A stretch of DNA of 64,000 nt from Arenibacterium halophilum. Its GTDB lineage: Bacteria > Pseudomonadota > Alphaproteobacteria > Rhodobacterales > Rhodobacteraceae. Below are positions 7,741-15,744 of the stretch, piece after piece (within the stretch, counting starts at the first letter, position 1; each line of letters starts with the position of its first letter). The position numbers and the translations under genes were made by a program. The notes below the pieces were generated by a model. The model searched no databases. It worked only from the letters and a program-made list of their open reading frames with translations, and had not been told where the DNA came from. The stretch covers positions 1 to 64,000 of the forward strand of contig NZ_VCPC01000005.1 in assembly GCF_005938225.1 (NCBI RefSeq), in the 5' to 3' direction.

Positions 7741-8891
7741 TAGTCCTTGCGGAACCAGCCTTTGACCACGGCCAGCATCACCGCCCATGCGCTGACGCCT
7801 TTGCTCTCGCGTACCTCTCCGCCCGAGAGCACCGCGTCGCAGTTGGCGACGAATTCGCCAAGGATGTAATCGACCAGCCCGTTGACCAGCTCGGGGCGGT
7901 TGAACTGGCCCAGCATGCCCTCGATCCGGAAACGGAAGGACACATCGACTGCAGAGGTGTCGGGGGTGGCCTCGGTTACGGCAAAACTCAGCGCGCCTTC
8001 GACGTTGGATTGCCCGCCACGATCCTTGCCGCGCCCCGTGACACGGCCTTCGCGGTTGGCATCGTCGGCGGTGAAGTCTCCTTCGCCCTCGAACCGCGCG
8101 GCGATGGGGCCAAAGCGCACGGCGACGGCGCCGGAGAAATGGTGGCCATCGGTCTCGGCAATCTCGGCGCCGGGCAGGCAGCGGGCCACGGCGCGCAGAT
8201 CGCTGAAATGGTCCCAGACGGCGGCGGGCGGGTGGTTCAGCGTGACTTGGCGGCGCACCACCGTCCAGCCGTCTTCCACGCTGGCCGATCCGGTGGCGGC
8301 GGCGGGCGTGGCGGGGGCCGCTTCGGGTTTGGGTTCAAACGGGGTGAAACCGGCGGGTTTTGCGGTGTCTACCGGGGGGACCATTCGCGCCGGAATTCCG
8401 GCGGCATCGCGTTCGGCGATCACTTCGGAAATCGCCGCGACGATGCCGACATAGCCGGTGCAACGGCAGAGGTTGCCTGAGAGTTCGTTGCGAATCCGCG
8501 CCTCGTCCGCGTCGGGCAGGCGTTCGGCCAGATCGCGGGCGGTGGCCAGCATCCCCGGCGTGCAGAACCCGCATTGCAGCGCGTGATTGCGGGTGAAGGC
8601 GGCGCGCAGCCGGTCCATCAGTTCATCGCCTTGCCAGCCCTCCAGCGTGTCCACCGTTGCGCCATCGCAATCGGCGGCAAAGGTCAGGCAGGACCGCACG
8701 GGTTTGCCGTTCACCATCACCGTGCAGGCACCGCAAACGCCCTGTTCGCAGGCCAGATGCGTCGCGGTCAGGTTCAGCCGGTCGCGCAGGATTTCGGCCA
8801 GCTGCGTGCGCGGCGGCACCAGCACGTCAGAGGCTTCGCCATTCACCGTCAGCCGCAGGGCGATGGGGCGGGGGGCGGTTTGCGTCGTCAT
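7741..8891 (-). CDS. Molybdenum hydroxylase [2Fe-2S] subunit fused to a CoxG-like SRPBCC domain
   Basis: Electron-transfer subunit of a xanthine dehydrogenase/CO dehydrogenase-family enzyme. The N-terminal ferredoxin domain has C48, C53, C56 and C68. The helical second domain has C107-x2-C110 and C142-x-C144, the complete set for two [2Fe-2S] clusters. A Pro/Ala-rich linker (about 175-205) leads to a SRPBCC/CoxG-type domain (about 210-350), with a short hydrophobic C-terminal segment, WAVMLAVVKGWF. Stand-alone small subunits are about 160 residues; this one is 383. CoxG proteins are thought to help assembly or membrane attachment of CO-dehydrogenase-like enzymes, so the fusion may tether the complex. 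It is the last gene of the operon; its start overlaps the FAD-subunit stop (ATGA). Confidence 0.9.
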
Positions 8892-9709
8892 GCGGGGATC
8901 ACTTTTGCAATGGCGCGGTCAAGCGCGGTTGTCAGCAGGTGCAGTTTCACCCGGTCGGCCTCGGGCAGGTGTTCGGCCAGCGCGGCGCGCAGGACGTCGG
9001 GGCCCGGATGTTGGGCGGTGCGGGCAATCTGGGCTGCGAGATCTGGCAGCAGCAAAGGGCGGCCCCCGGTCGCGCCGACCACCAGCCGGGCGTACCCCTC
9101 GCCCGGCACCAGTACGAGCGCGGCCATGGCATCGGCGAATTCACCCACCTTGCGGCAGATCTTGTCATAGCCCCACAGCGCCTCGCGCATGGAGGTGCGA
9201 AGGGTGACGGTCTCGATGAACTCTTGCGGGGCCAGCGCGGTGCGATAGGCGCCCAGCATGAAATCGCGCATCGGCACCTGCCGCGCGCTTTCGCGCCCGC
9301 GCAGATGCAGCGTGGCATCCAGCGCGGTCAGCGTTGTGACCCAATCGGCCGCCGGATCGGCATGGGCGAGCGAGCCGCCGATGGTGCCCTTGTTGCGCAC
9401 CGCGCGATAGGCGATGCCGCGTGCCACATGGCGCAGCATCGGGGGCAGGGTAACGGGGCTGTCGCCATCCTCGATCCGGGCATGGGTGACGCCCGCGCCC
9501 ACGTGGATCGCGCCGCCGGTTTCGGTGATCTCGGTCATGCCGGGCAGGGCGGTCAGCCCCACCAGATGCGCAGGCCGCGCCAGTCGCAGGTTCATCATTG
9601 GCCCCAGCGACTGGCCCCCGGCGATGATCTTGGCGCCATCGCCCGCCAGCGCGCTGGCAACGGCAGCGGCGGTATCGGGGCGGTCGTGGGTAAAGGGGGC
9701 GGGCTTCAT
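8888..9709 (-). CDS. Molybdenum hydroxylase FAD-binding subunit (CoxM family)
   Basis: FAD subunit that passes electrons from the iron-sulfur clusters to the acceptor. The 273-residue protein has the CoxM/FAD_binding_5 signature AGGQSLGPMMNLRLARP (about residues 31-47), and RNKGTIGGSLAHADPAADW further on, where the second glycine-rich loop binds FAD. It is coupled at both ends by four-base overlaps with the large subunit upstream and the Fe-S/CoxG subunit downstream. Nothing is unusual apart from the relatively short length, which is within the family range. Confidence 0.92.
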   Translation of the reverse strand: MKPAPFTHDRPDTAAAVASALAGDGAKIIAGGQSLGPMMNLRLARPAHLVGLTALPGMTEITETGGAIHVGAGVTHARIEDGDSPVTLPPMLRHVARGIAYRAVRNKGTIGGSLAHADPAADWVTTLTALDATLHLRGRESARQVPMRDFMLGAYRTALAPQEFIETVTLRTSMREALWGYDKICRKVGEFADAMAALVLVPGEGYARLVVGATGGRPLLLPDLAAQIARTAQHPGPDVLRAALAEHLPEADRVKLHLLTTALDRAIAKVIPA

Positions 9710-12051
9710 GCGGGCACCTTTTGCTTGTCCTGCGCATCCAGCAGGGCGGACAGAACCCGGTGCGGCGTGGCCGGGATTTGCGTCAGCTCGACCCCATAGC
9801 CCGAAAGCGCATCGTTGATCGCGTTGACGATGGCCCCGGCGGGCGCAATCGCCGCGCCTTCGCCCACGCCCTTGATGCCGTGGCGCGAATAGGGCGAGAG
9901 CGTTTCCGCATGGCCCAGCCGGAAATGCGGCAATTCCGCAGGCCCGGGCAGGATGTAATCGGCCAGAGTCGAGGTCAGCGGTTGCCCGGCAGCGTCATAG
10001 ATCACTTCCTCGAACAGCGCGGTGCCGATGCCCTGCGCCGCGCCGCCGTAGGATTGCCCGTCAAGGATCAGCGGGTTCACGCGGCGGCCGCAGTCTTCAA
10101 AGATCACATAGTCCAGGATCGTGGTGCGCCCGGTGGCCGGGTCAACTTCGACGATCGCGGCATGGGTGGCATAGGTGAACACGCCGGTGTCGATGTCGGG
10201 TTTATAGCCCTCGGTCACTTCCAGCCCGGCGGTGTTCACGTCATCGGGCAGGCGGTCAGGGTGCAGATACCAGGCCGAGGCGATCTCGGCAAAGCTGGCC
10301 GAGGCGATGCCGTTGGTCACCGCGCAATCGTTGATCTCGACCTCGTCGGGCTTGCATTGCAGCAGATGCGCGCCGTGGATCTTCAGCCGTCGTGCCAGTT
10401 CCTCGGCCGCTTTCGATACGGCACCGCCCGCCATCACCATCCCGCGCGAGGCATAGGCCCCCGTGGAATAGGGTGTCAGCCCGGTGTCGCCCATCGTCAC
10501 CTTGACCTGTGCCAGATCGGTTTTCAGCCACTCGCAGGCGACCTGGGCAATGGTGGTCTCCAACCCCTGACCGAATGAGTGGTTGCCCGACCGCACCTCG
10601 ACCGTGCCCGAAGGGGTAAGTTTCACCATCGCCTGTTCATAGCCCGGCACCAGCGGCAGGCCCCAGGCGGCAAACACCTTGGTCCCGTGGGCGGATTGTT
10701 CGGTGAAGGTGGAAAAGCCGATCCCGATATGGCGGCCTTCGGCGGCGGCGGCCTTCTGGCGCGCGCGGAAATTGGCGGAATCGATCATTTCGGCGGCGGC
10801 GCGGGCGGCGGCGGGGTAATCGCCGCTGTCATAGAACTTGCCGGTGATGTTGGTGTAGGGCATCGCCGCCCCCTGGACGAGGTTCAGGCAGCGCACCTCG
10901 AGCGGGTCGCGCCCCACGGCGCGGGCGATGGCATCCATCGTCAGCTCCATCGCGAAACACACGCCGGGCCGTGCCACGCCGCGATAGGGAGTAAAGCCCG
11001 GCTTGTTGGTCGCAACCGAATAGGTCCGGCAGGCATAGGCGCCCAGGTCATAGGGACCGGGCAGGTTGCCACCCGCCTGCGCGGCCTCGAGACAGGCGGT
11101 AAAGGGCCAGACCGAATAGGCTCCGACATCAACCCAGATATCGGCATCCAGCCCCAGCAGACGGCCCGTGTCATCGGCATAGGCGGTGATCTTGTACTTG
11201 TGCTGGCGCGTGTTGGCGCCTGCGGTCAGATGCTCGCGCCGGTCCTCGGTCCAGCGGATCGGACGGTCGACGCGGCGCGCGACCCAGGCAAGCGAAAGCT
11301 CCTCGGGTTGCAGCACGCATTTGTACCCGAACCCGCCACCCACGTCAGGCGCGATCACCCGCACCTCGGCCTGATCAAGGCCAAGGCATTCCGACAGGCC
11401 GGTGCGGATCAGATGCGGCACCTGCGTCGAGGTATAGGCGACCAGCTGCTCGGCCTTGTGATCCCAATGCGCCAGAACGCCCTTGCCCTCCATCGGGTTC
11501 ATGGCCTGCCGCGCGGTTTCATACTCGCGCTCGATGACAACAGTGGCCTTCGCCTTCGCCTCGGTCAGATCGCCCGCGTGGTTTGTCGTCAGGAACAGGT
11601 TGTCGCCCCAGTCGTCGTGCAGCAGCGCGGCCTCCGGGGCCAGCGCCTGTTCCACCGACACAACGGGGGCGAGCGGCTCCAGATCGACACGCACCGCTTC
11701 GGCCAGATCCTCGGCCTCGGCGCGGGTGGGGGCGATGCAGATGGCGATGCATTCGCCGACATAGCGCACCTTGCCCTGCGCCAGCGCCGGGTAGTCCGAC
11801 ACCTTGTAGCTGGGCAGAGTCGATTCGCAGCGGATCGGGGCAAGGTCGACCATATCCTCGGCGGTAAACACGCGGGCTTCGGCACCTTGGGGCTTGTGGA
11901 TCGCGGTGATCCGGGCGTGCGCCAGCGGGCTGCGCACAAATGCGGCCTCCCATGTTCCGGCGATCTTGATGTCGCCGACGAACTGCGCCTTTCCCTTCAG
12001 ATGCCTTGCGTCTTCCTTGCGGGGAATGCGCGCGCCTATTCCAGACTGCAT
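9706..12051 (-). CDS. Molybdenum hydroxylase large subunit (CoxL/XDH-like, molybdopterin-binding)
   Basis: Catalytic subunit that binds the molybdenum cofactor and hydroxylates its substrate with water-derived oxygen. The 781-residue protein has an aldehyde oxidase a/b hammerhead N-terminal domain (starting IPRKEDARHLKGKAQFVGD), then the MoCo-binding domain with IAPDVGGGFGYK, QASR-like glycine loops, and the C-terminal GVGEGAAI with the catalytic Glu. The active-site loop reads PYRGVARPG and lacks the AYxCSFR motif of true CO dehydrogenase, so this is a form II-type enzyme acting on an aldehyde, aromatic or N-heteroaromatic compound. The start is the ATG at 12051 with AAGGAG upstream. It is the first gene of a three-gene minus-strand operon, divergent from marR. 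Confidence 0.92.
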   Translation of the reverse strand: MQSGIGARIPRKEDARHLKGKAQFVGDIKIAGTWEAAFVRSPLAHARITAIHKPQGAEARVFTAEDMVDLAPIRCESTLPSYKVSDYPALAQGKVRYVGECIAICIAPTRAEAEDLAEAVRVDLEPLAPVVSVEQALAPEAALLHDDWGDNLFLTTNHAGDLTEAKAKATVVIEREYETARQAMNPMEGKGVLAHWDHKAEQLVAYTSTQVPHLIRTGLSECLGLDQAEVRVIAPDVGGGFGYKCVLQPEELSLAWVARRVDRPIRWTEDRREHLTAGANTRQHKYKITAYADDTGRLLGLDADIWVDVGAYSVWPFTACLEAAQAGGNLPGPYDLGAYACRTYSVATNKPGFTPYRGVARPGVCFAMELTMDAIARAVGRDPLEVRCLNLVQGAAMPYTNITGKFYDSGDYPAAARAAAEMIDSANFRARQKAAAAEGRHIGIGFSTFTEQSAHGTKVFAAWGLPLVPGYEQAMVKLTPSGTVEVRSGNHSFGQGLETTIAQVACEWLKTDLAQVKVTMGDTGLTPYSTGAYASRGMVMAGGAVSKAAEELARRLKIHGAHLLQCKPDEVEINDCAVTNGIASASFAEIASAWYLHPDRLPDDVNTAGLEVTEGYKPDIDTGVFTYATHAAIVEVDPATGRTTILDYVIFEDCGRRVNPLILDGQSYGGAAQGIGTALFEEVIYDAAGQPLTSTLADYILPGPAELPHFRLGHAETLSPYSRHGIKGVGEGAAIAPAGAIVNAINDALSGYGVELTQIPATPHRVLSALLDAQDKQKVPA

Positions 12052-12129
12052 CGGGGCCGCTCCTTGTTGTTGACTTGTTTTCTTGGGGCTGCAAATACCA
12101 AAGTCCAAATGCACCCCGACGTTATGGGG

Positions 12130-12162
12130 AGTATACGTCGTATTCGGTGCCGGGCAAGTCCC
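12130..12162. promoter_or_regulatory. Palindromic operator and candidate promoter between coxL-like gene and marR
   Basis: GTATACGTCGTATTC (12131-12145) is an imperfect 15-base palindrome with a perfect core ATACG-N-CGTAT. On the minus strand it contains a -10-like TATACT (12135-12130), preceded 16 bases earlier by TTGCCC, a candidate -35 for the molybdenum hydroxylase operon. MarR proteins usually bind such short palindromes in their own divergent promoter region, which fits autoregulation plus control of the hydroxylase. Confidence 0.5.
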
Positions 12163-12237
12163 GGTTTGCGCCGGAGGCGGTTCAACGTGTTAAGATGAGG
12201 CCGCGCCTGTATTTTGGGCAAGCCGGAAGGGACGTGC

Positions 12238-12747
12238 GTGACGACCGAACATATCAAGGCCGAGGGGTCAGAAGATACCAGCCCCTTCGGGCAGCAGAAA
12301 TACGACGATCTCTGGGGGCGGCCCGGCTATCTGGTGCGGCGGCTGCACCAGATACACATCGGGCTGTTTGCCGAGGCCTGCGACGGGCTGGATCTGACGG
12401 CGGTGCAGTATGCGATGCTTTCGGTTCTGTATGGGGGCGAGGAATTCGACCAGCTGTCGCTGTCCAAGGCGGTGGGAATCGACCGCACCAGCGGCGCCGA
12501 TGTCATCAAACGCCTCGTGCGCCGGGGCCTTGCCACGCGCGAGCCTTCGGTTGCCGACCGCCGCGCACGCGTGGTGTGCATCACCGAAAGCGGTCGCGCC
12601 TTTGTGCGCCAGGTTCGCCCGATGATGGAAGCGGCACAGGACAACTTCGTCGCGCCGCTATCGCCAGACGAACGCGATACCTTCATGCAACTGCTGCGCA
12701 AGTTGATCGAGGCCAACAACAACGCCTCGCGCGCGCCGATGAAATAA
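12238..12747 (+). CDS. MarR-family transcriptional regulator
   Basis: Winged-helix dimeric regulator of the MarR family, which typically represses catabolic genes until an aromatic ligand binds. The 169-residue protein has the N-terminal dimerisation helix (YLVRRLHQIHIGLFAEA), the HTH (LSLSKAVGIDRTSGADVIKRLVRRGL) and the wing with the conserved DRRARVV motif. The GTG at 12238 is chosen for the GGAAGGG ribosome site just upstream; a TTG 24 bases earlier is less likely. It is transcribed away from the molybdenum hydroxylase operon, with a palindrome in the gap. Similar sites lie before the TRAP/oxygenase genes, so it may control both sides. Confidence 0.88.
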   Translation: MTTEHIKAEGSEDTSPFGQQKYDDLWGRPGYLVRRLHQIHIGLFAEACDGLDLTAVQYAMLSVLYGGEEFDQLSLSKAVGIDRTSGADVIKRLVRRGLATREPSVADRRARVVCITESGRAFVRQVRPMMEAAQDNFVAPLSPDERDTFMQLLRKLIEANNNASRAPMK

Positions 12748-13116
12748 CACAGCTGTCACTTTCGATTGAAACGGCGGCTGTATCGGTGAGACAACATTCG
12801 TTGCGCGCCAGGCCGCTGTTCGGCCGCGCTGACTCGAATCTGATCGCATAAGCAAGATTATGTAATTTAATCTTGGCCACGGTTCATTGTGTCCAAATGT
12901 TCTGCCTTAGCCGCGGGCGCCGGTCCAGATCTGTCAGCGGCCTCAGAAAAACTTGCCCGAATACTGGATCCATCCCGGACGGATCCCGTTGATTACAACC
13001 CGCGTCCAGTGTCGCGCGACTCCCGAATTTGGCCGCGCAACATAATTACACAAACCCGTTGACACGAGTCGTTTAGTGTCTGACAGTCCGACATAACTGC
13101 AGTTGGAGGAGCTGCA
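12748..13116. other. Intergenic region between marR and the gntR leader ORF
   Basis: No convincing gene is visible in the 369 bases. An 8-bp inverted repeat (CAAGATTA at 12853-12860 with TAATCTTG at 12868-12875) lies in an AT-rich patch and could be an operator or a weak terminator for marR. Further on, TTGACA at 13059-13064 is a perfect -35 hexamer without a clear -10 at standard spacing. The inverted repeat AGTGTCTGACAGT (13075-13087) follows and is a candidate operator for the downstream GntR regulator. Confidence 0.5.
13075..13087. promoter_or_regulatory. TGTC-T-GACA palindrome upstream of the FCD gntR gene
   Basis: AGTGTCTGACAGT contains TGTC-T-GACA, a perfect 9-base palindrome with a one-base centre, just downstream of a TTGACA hexamer (13059-13064). 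FCD-type GntR regulators usually bind short palindromes near their own promoter, so this is the best candidate site for the regulator encoded at 13230. No other copy was noticed. Confidence 0.35.
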
Positions 13117-13233
13117 GTGAGCCGCAAGGGAGGGGTGTGGCAAGTGATCGCGAGACACCGCACATCAGGCGTGACTTTTGCAGTTTTTGTGCCGTGTGGC
13201 CACTGCGAAACTAGCTGCGAGCGTTGGGTATGA
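13117..13233 (+). CDS. Small 38-codon leader ORF overlapping the gntR start
   Basis: A short frame starts at GTG 13117, five bases after a strong Shine-Dalgarno sequence, GGAGGAG (13105-13111), and ends at TGA 13231-13233. Its stop overlaps the ATG of the gntR gene (ATGA). The predicted 38-residue peptide is basic at the start and ends with a Cys-rich tail of pattern C-G-H-C-x3-C. The gntR start itself has only a poor ribosome site, so translation of this ORF may feed translation of gntR. The codons are less G/C-biased at position three than in neighbouring genes, more like a leader than an old protein gene. I know of no family match. Confidence 0.5.
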   Translation: MSRKGGVWQVIARHRTSGVTFAVFVPCGHCETSCERWV

Positions 13234-13973
13234 GCCTGCGCGGTCGGCCGGTACGGGTCAAGTTCGCCTATCAGCAGGTGGCGGATGAGATTCAGAAACA
13301 AATCTTCGACGGTTCGATCAAGCCGGGCGAACGGCTGCCTGGCGAGCATGAACTGGCCGAGATGTTCGGCGTTACCCGCTCGACCGTGCGCGAAGGGCTG
13401 CGGCAGCTTGAAAACGACGGGCTGGTGCATCGTCCCTCGCCGCGCCGTCTGGAAGTGTGCCTGCCGGGAACCGATGCGCTAACCAGCCGGGCCTCGCGCA
13501 CCATGATGATGATGGGGGTCACCTTCCGCGATCTCTGGCAGGTCTCGATGGTGACCGAACCGTTGGCCGCAGAGCTGGCGGCGCAAAACATCACCGATCC
13601 CGAAAAGGTAGAGCTGCGCGCCATTCACGCCCGGCTTTCAGCCATCACCGATGACATGCTGCTGGTCAGCAAGATCGACACGCAGTTTCATTCCTTCATC
13701 GCCGAGGCGACGAAAAACCGGGTTCTGACCATGGCGCGAGAGCCGGTGTCGATGCTGCTTTACCGCGGTTTTGCCCAGGTCGCACCGCTGGCCAAGATCG
13801 CCCTGCCCCGTCAGGCCGAGGCGCATACCCATATCGTCGAGGCGATCTGCGCCCATGATGCCGATCTGGCGCGCACATGGATGCGCCGCCACATCAACGA
13901 TTTCTGGAAGGCGATCCAGAACGCCAACCTGCAGGACAGTGTCCCTGCCGAATTGCCCAGCGAGGACGAGTGA
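13230..13973 (+). CDS. GntR-family transcriptional regulator (FCD/FadR subfamily)
   Basis: 247-residue regulator with an N-terminal winged helix (about residues 8-72, including GERLPGEHELAEMFGVTRSTVREGLRQLENDGL) and an all-helical FCD ligand-binding domain behind it. The FCD domain keeps the usual metal-site pattern: an acidic residue and His in KIDTQFHSFIAEA, and His residues in AEAHTHIVEAI and WMRRHINDF. Such proteins sense small organic acids or acyl compounds. The ATG at 13230 overlaps the stop of a 38-codon ORF. It is the first full gene of a same-strand cluster (two crotonases, TRAP system, acyl-CoA ligase, MFS carrier), which it probably controls. Confidence 0.9.
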   Translation: MSLRGRPVRVKFAYQQVADEIQKQIFDGSIKPGERLPGEHELAEMFGVTRSTVREGLRQLENDGLVHRPSPRRLEVCLPGTDALTSRASRTMMMMGVTFRDLWQVSMVTEPLAAELAAQNITDPEKVELRAIHARLSAITDDMLLVSKIDTQFHSFIAEATKNRVLTMAREPVSMLLYRGFAQVAPLAKIALPRQAEAHTHIVEAICAHDADLARTWMRRHINDFWKAIQNANLQDSVPAELPSEDE

Positions 13974-14004
13974 TGGCACAGACCCAAAGCCGGAGCGCCC
14001 GCGC

Positions 14005-14895
14005 ATGAGTTTCGAGACGCTGACCACCGATACTTCGGACGGTATCCTGACCATCACGCTGAACCGGCCCGACCGGCTGAATGCCTTTACCCGGCAGATG
14101 ATGTTGGATCTGATTGCCGCAATCGACATGGCCGATACCGATGACGACGTGCGCGCCGTGATCGTGACGGGTGCCGGGCGCGGGTTCTGTGCCGGGGTCG
14201 ATCTGGACATGGACGACGCCTTTACCGAGGCCAAGGTCGACCCGAAGGCCACGGACCCGGCCGTCTGGGATGCCGAGTCGAACCGTGACTGGGGCGGCAT
14301 TCTTGCCATGCGGCTGTTCAACTGCCTCAAGCCGATCATCGCGGCGGTGAACGGCCCCGCCGTGGGCATCGGCGCGACGATGCAGCTGCCGATGGACATC
14401 CGGCTGGCGTCGACGGCCGCGCGATTTGGTTTCGTCTTTGCCCGGCGCGGCATCGTTCCCGAGGCGGCCTCGTCCTGGTTCCTGCCGCGTCTTGTCGGCA
14501 TGTCGCAGGCGCTGGAGTGGAGCTATACCGGCCAGGTGTTCGGCGCAGACGAGGCGCTGGCCGGCGGGCTGGTTCGTTCGGTCCACGCGCCTGACGATCT
14601 GCTGCCCGCCGCCCGGGCCATCGCACGCGAGATTGCCGATAACGCGGCCCCCGTCTCGGTGGCGCTGACGCGGCAGATGATGTGGCGCATGGCGGGGGCC
14701 GATCACCCGATGCAGGCGCATCGCATCGACAGTCGCGCCATCGCCGCGCGCAGTTCTTCGGCCGACGCCAATGAAGGCGTTGCCAGTTTCATGGAAAAAC
14801 GCCCGCCCGCTTTCCCCGACAAGGTCTCGGCAGACATGCCGGGATTCTACCCGTGGTGGAGCGAACCGGGCTGGCACGAAAAGGAACCCAAATGA
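14005..14895 (+). CDS. Enoyl-CoA hydratase/isomerase (crotonase) family protein
   Basis: Acyl-CoA-binding crotonase-fold enzyme, 296 residues, slightly longer than average. The oxyanion-hole segments are GAGRGFCAGVDLDM (about residues 52-65) and NGPAVGIGATMQLPMD. The sequence RRGIVPEAASSWFLPRLVG supplies the conserved Glu in the position of the second catalytic Glu of enoyl-CoA hydratase. The C-terminal part adds FMEKRPPAFPDKVSADMP, the common end of the family, plus an extra Trp-rich tail. The start ATG at 14005 has GGAG about ten bases upstream. It is followed by a second crotonase with a four-base overlap. Together they probably hydrate or isomerise an intermediate activated by the CoA ligase downstream. 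Confidence 0.88.
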   Translation: MSFETLTTDTSDGILTITLNRPDRLNAFTRQMMLDLIAAIDMADTDDDVRAVIVTGAGRGFCAGVDLDMDDAFTEAKVDPKATDPAVWDAESNRDWGGILAMRLFNCLKPIIAAVNGPAVGIGATMQLPMDIRLASTAARFGFVFARRGIVPEAASSWFLPRLVGMSQALEWSYTGQVFGADEALAGGLVRSVHAPDDLLPAARAIAREIADNAAPVSVALTRQMMWRMAGADHPMQAHRIDSRAIAARSSSADANEGVASFMEKRPPAFPDKVSADMPGFYPWWSEPGWHEKEPK

Positions 14896-15671
14896 GCGAC
14901 AGTATTCTGATCGAACGTCACGGCGCGGTGTCTGTCATCCGCCTGAACGATCCGTCCACTTTGAACGCGCTGACCGTGCAGATGGCGCAAGACTTGCGTG
15001 CCATGCTGCGCAGCGAAGCCGAGAGCGGCGCGCGCGCCATTGTGCTGGCTGGGGGCGAGCGGGCGTTTTCCACGGGCGCGAATCTGAAGGCCACAATGCC
15101 TGCCGATGGGGCGGCCGTGGATGTCGGCGCCACTCTGGAAGAAGATTACAACCCGCTGATGCTGACGATCCGCGACCTGCCGGTGCCGGTGATCTCGGCG
15201 GTGCGCGGTGCGGTGGCCGGTGTTGGCGCCTCGATCGCGCTCGCTTGCGACATCATCGTGGCCGGGCGCAGCGCGTATTTTCTTGAGGCTTTCGCCCGGA
15301 TCGGCCTGATCCCCGATGGTGGCGCGACATGGTTGCTGAATCGCGCCGTGGGCCGTGTTCGCGCGATGGAGATGATGCTGCTGGCCGAAAAGCTTCCGGC
15401 CGAAACGGCTCTGGACTGGGGGCTGATAACCCGGGTGGCCGAGGATGACGCGGTCGAGGCGCTGGCGCTTGAGATGGCCCAGACGCTCGCCCGGGGGCCG
15501 CGCCGCAGCTATGCGCTGATCCGGAAAGCGGCGTGGAGCGCAGCGGACAGCAGTTTTGAAGACGCACTGAAAACAGAACGCCAGTTGCAGAAACAGGCGG
15601 GCGAGACACCGGATTTTGCCGAGGGGCTGGCCGCGTTCAAGGAAAAGCGCGCCGCTGTGTTCCCGGATTAG
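14892..15671 (+). CDS. Enoyl-CoA hydratase/isomerase family protein, PaaG-like
   Basis: Second crotonase, 259 residues. It has GGERAFSTGANLKATM for CoA binding, GAVAGVGASIALACD for the oxyanion hole, and ARIGLIPDGGATWLLNRAVG. In that last segment an Asp occupies the spot used by PaaG-type ring-epoxide isomerases, and the other usual catalytic Glu is absent, so isomerase activity is more likely than hydratase. The start ATG 14892 overlaps the stop of the first crotonase (ATGA) and has AAGGAA upstream. The upstream extension of the frame to 14853 is not needed. The pair next to an acyl-CoA ligase suggests an aryl- or alicyclic-acyl-CoA pathway, which is inference. Confidence 0.87.
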   Translation: MSDSILIERHGAVSVIRLNDPSTLNALTVQMAQDLRAMLRSEAESGARAIVLAGGERAFSTGANLKATMPADGAAVDVGATLEEDYNPLMLTIRDLPVPVISAVRGAVAGVGASIALACDIIVAGRSAYFLEAFARIGLIPDGGATWLLNRAVGRVRAMEMMLLAEKLPAETALDWGLITRVAEDDAVEALALEMAQTLARGPRRSYALIRKAAWSAADSSFEDALKTERQLQKQAGETPDFAEGLAAFKEKRAAVFPD

Positions 15672-15744
15672 GAACCGCACCCGGCGGCGGACCAAACCCG
15701 CGCCGGATGTTTGGAAGAACGTGGTTAATGGGAGGAGAATGACC

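Noticed and set aside
9706-12051. True aerobic CO dehydrogenase large subunit
   Set aside because: The active-site loop reads PYRGVARPG; the AYxCSFR motif of form I CO dehydrogenase is missing.
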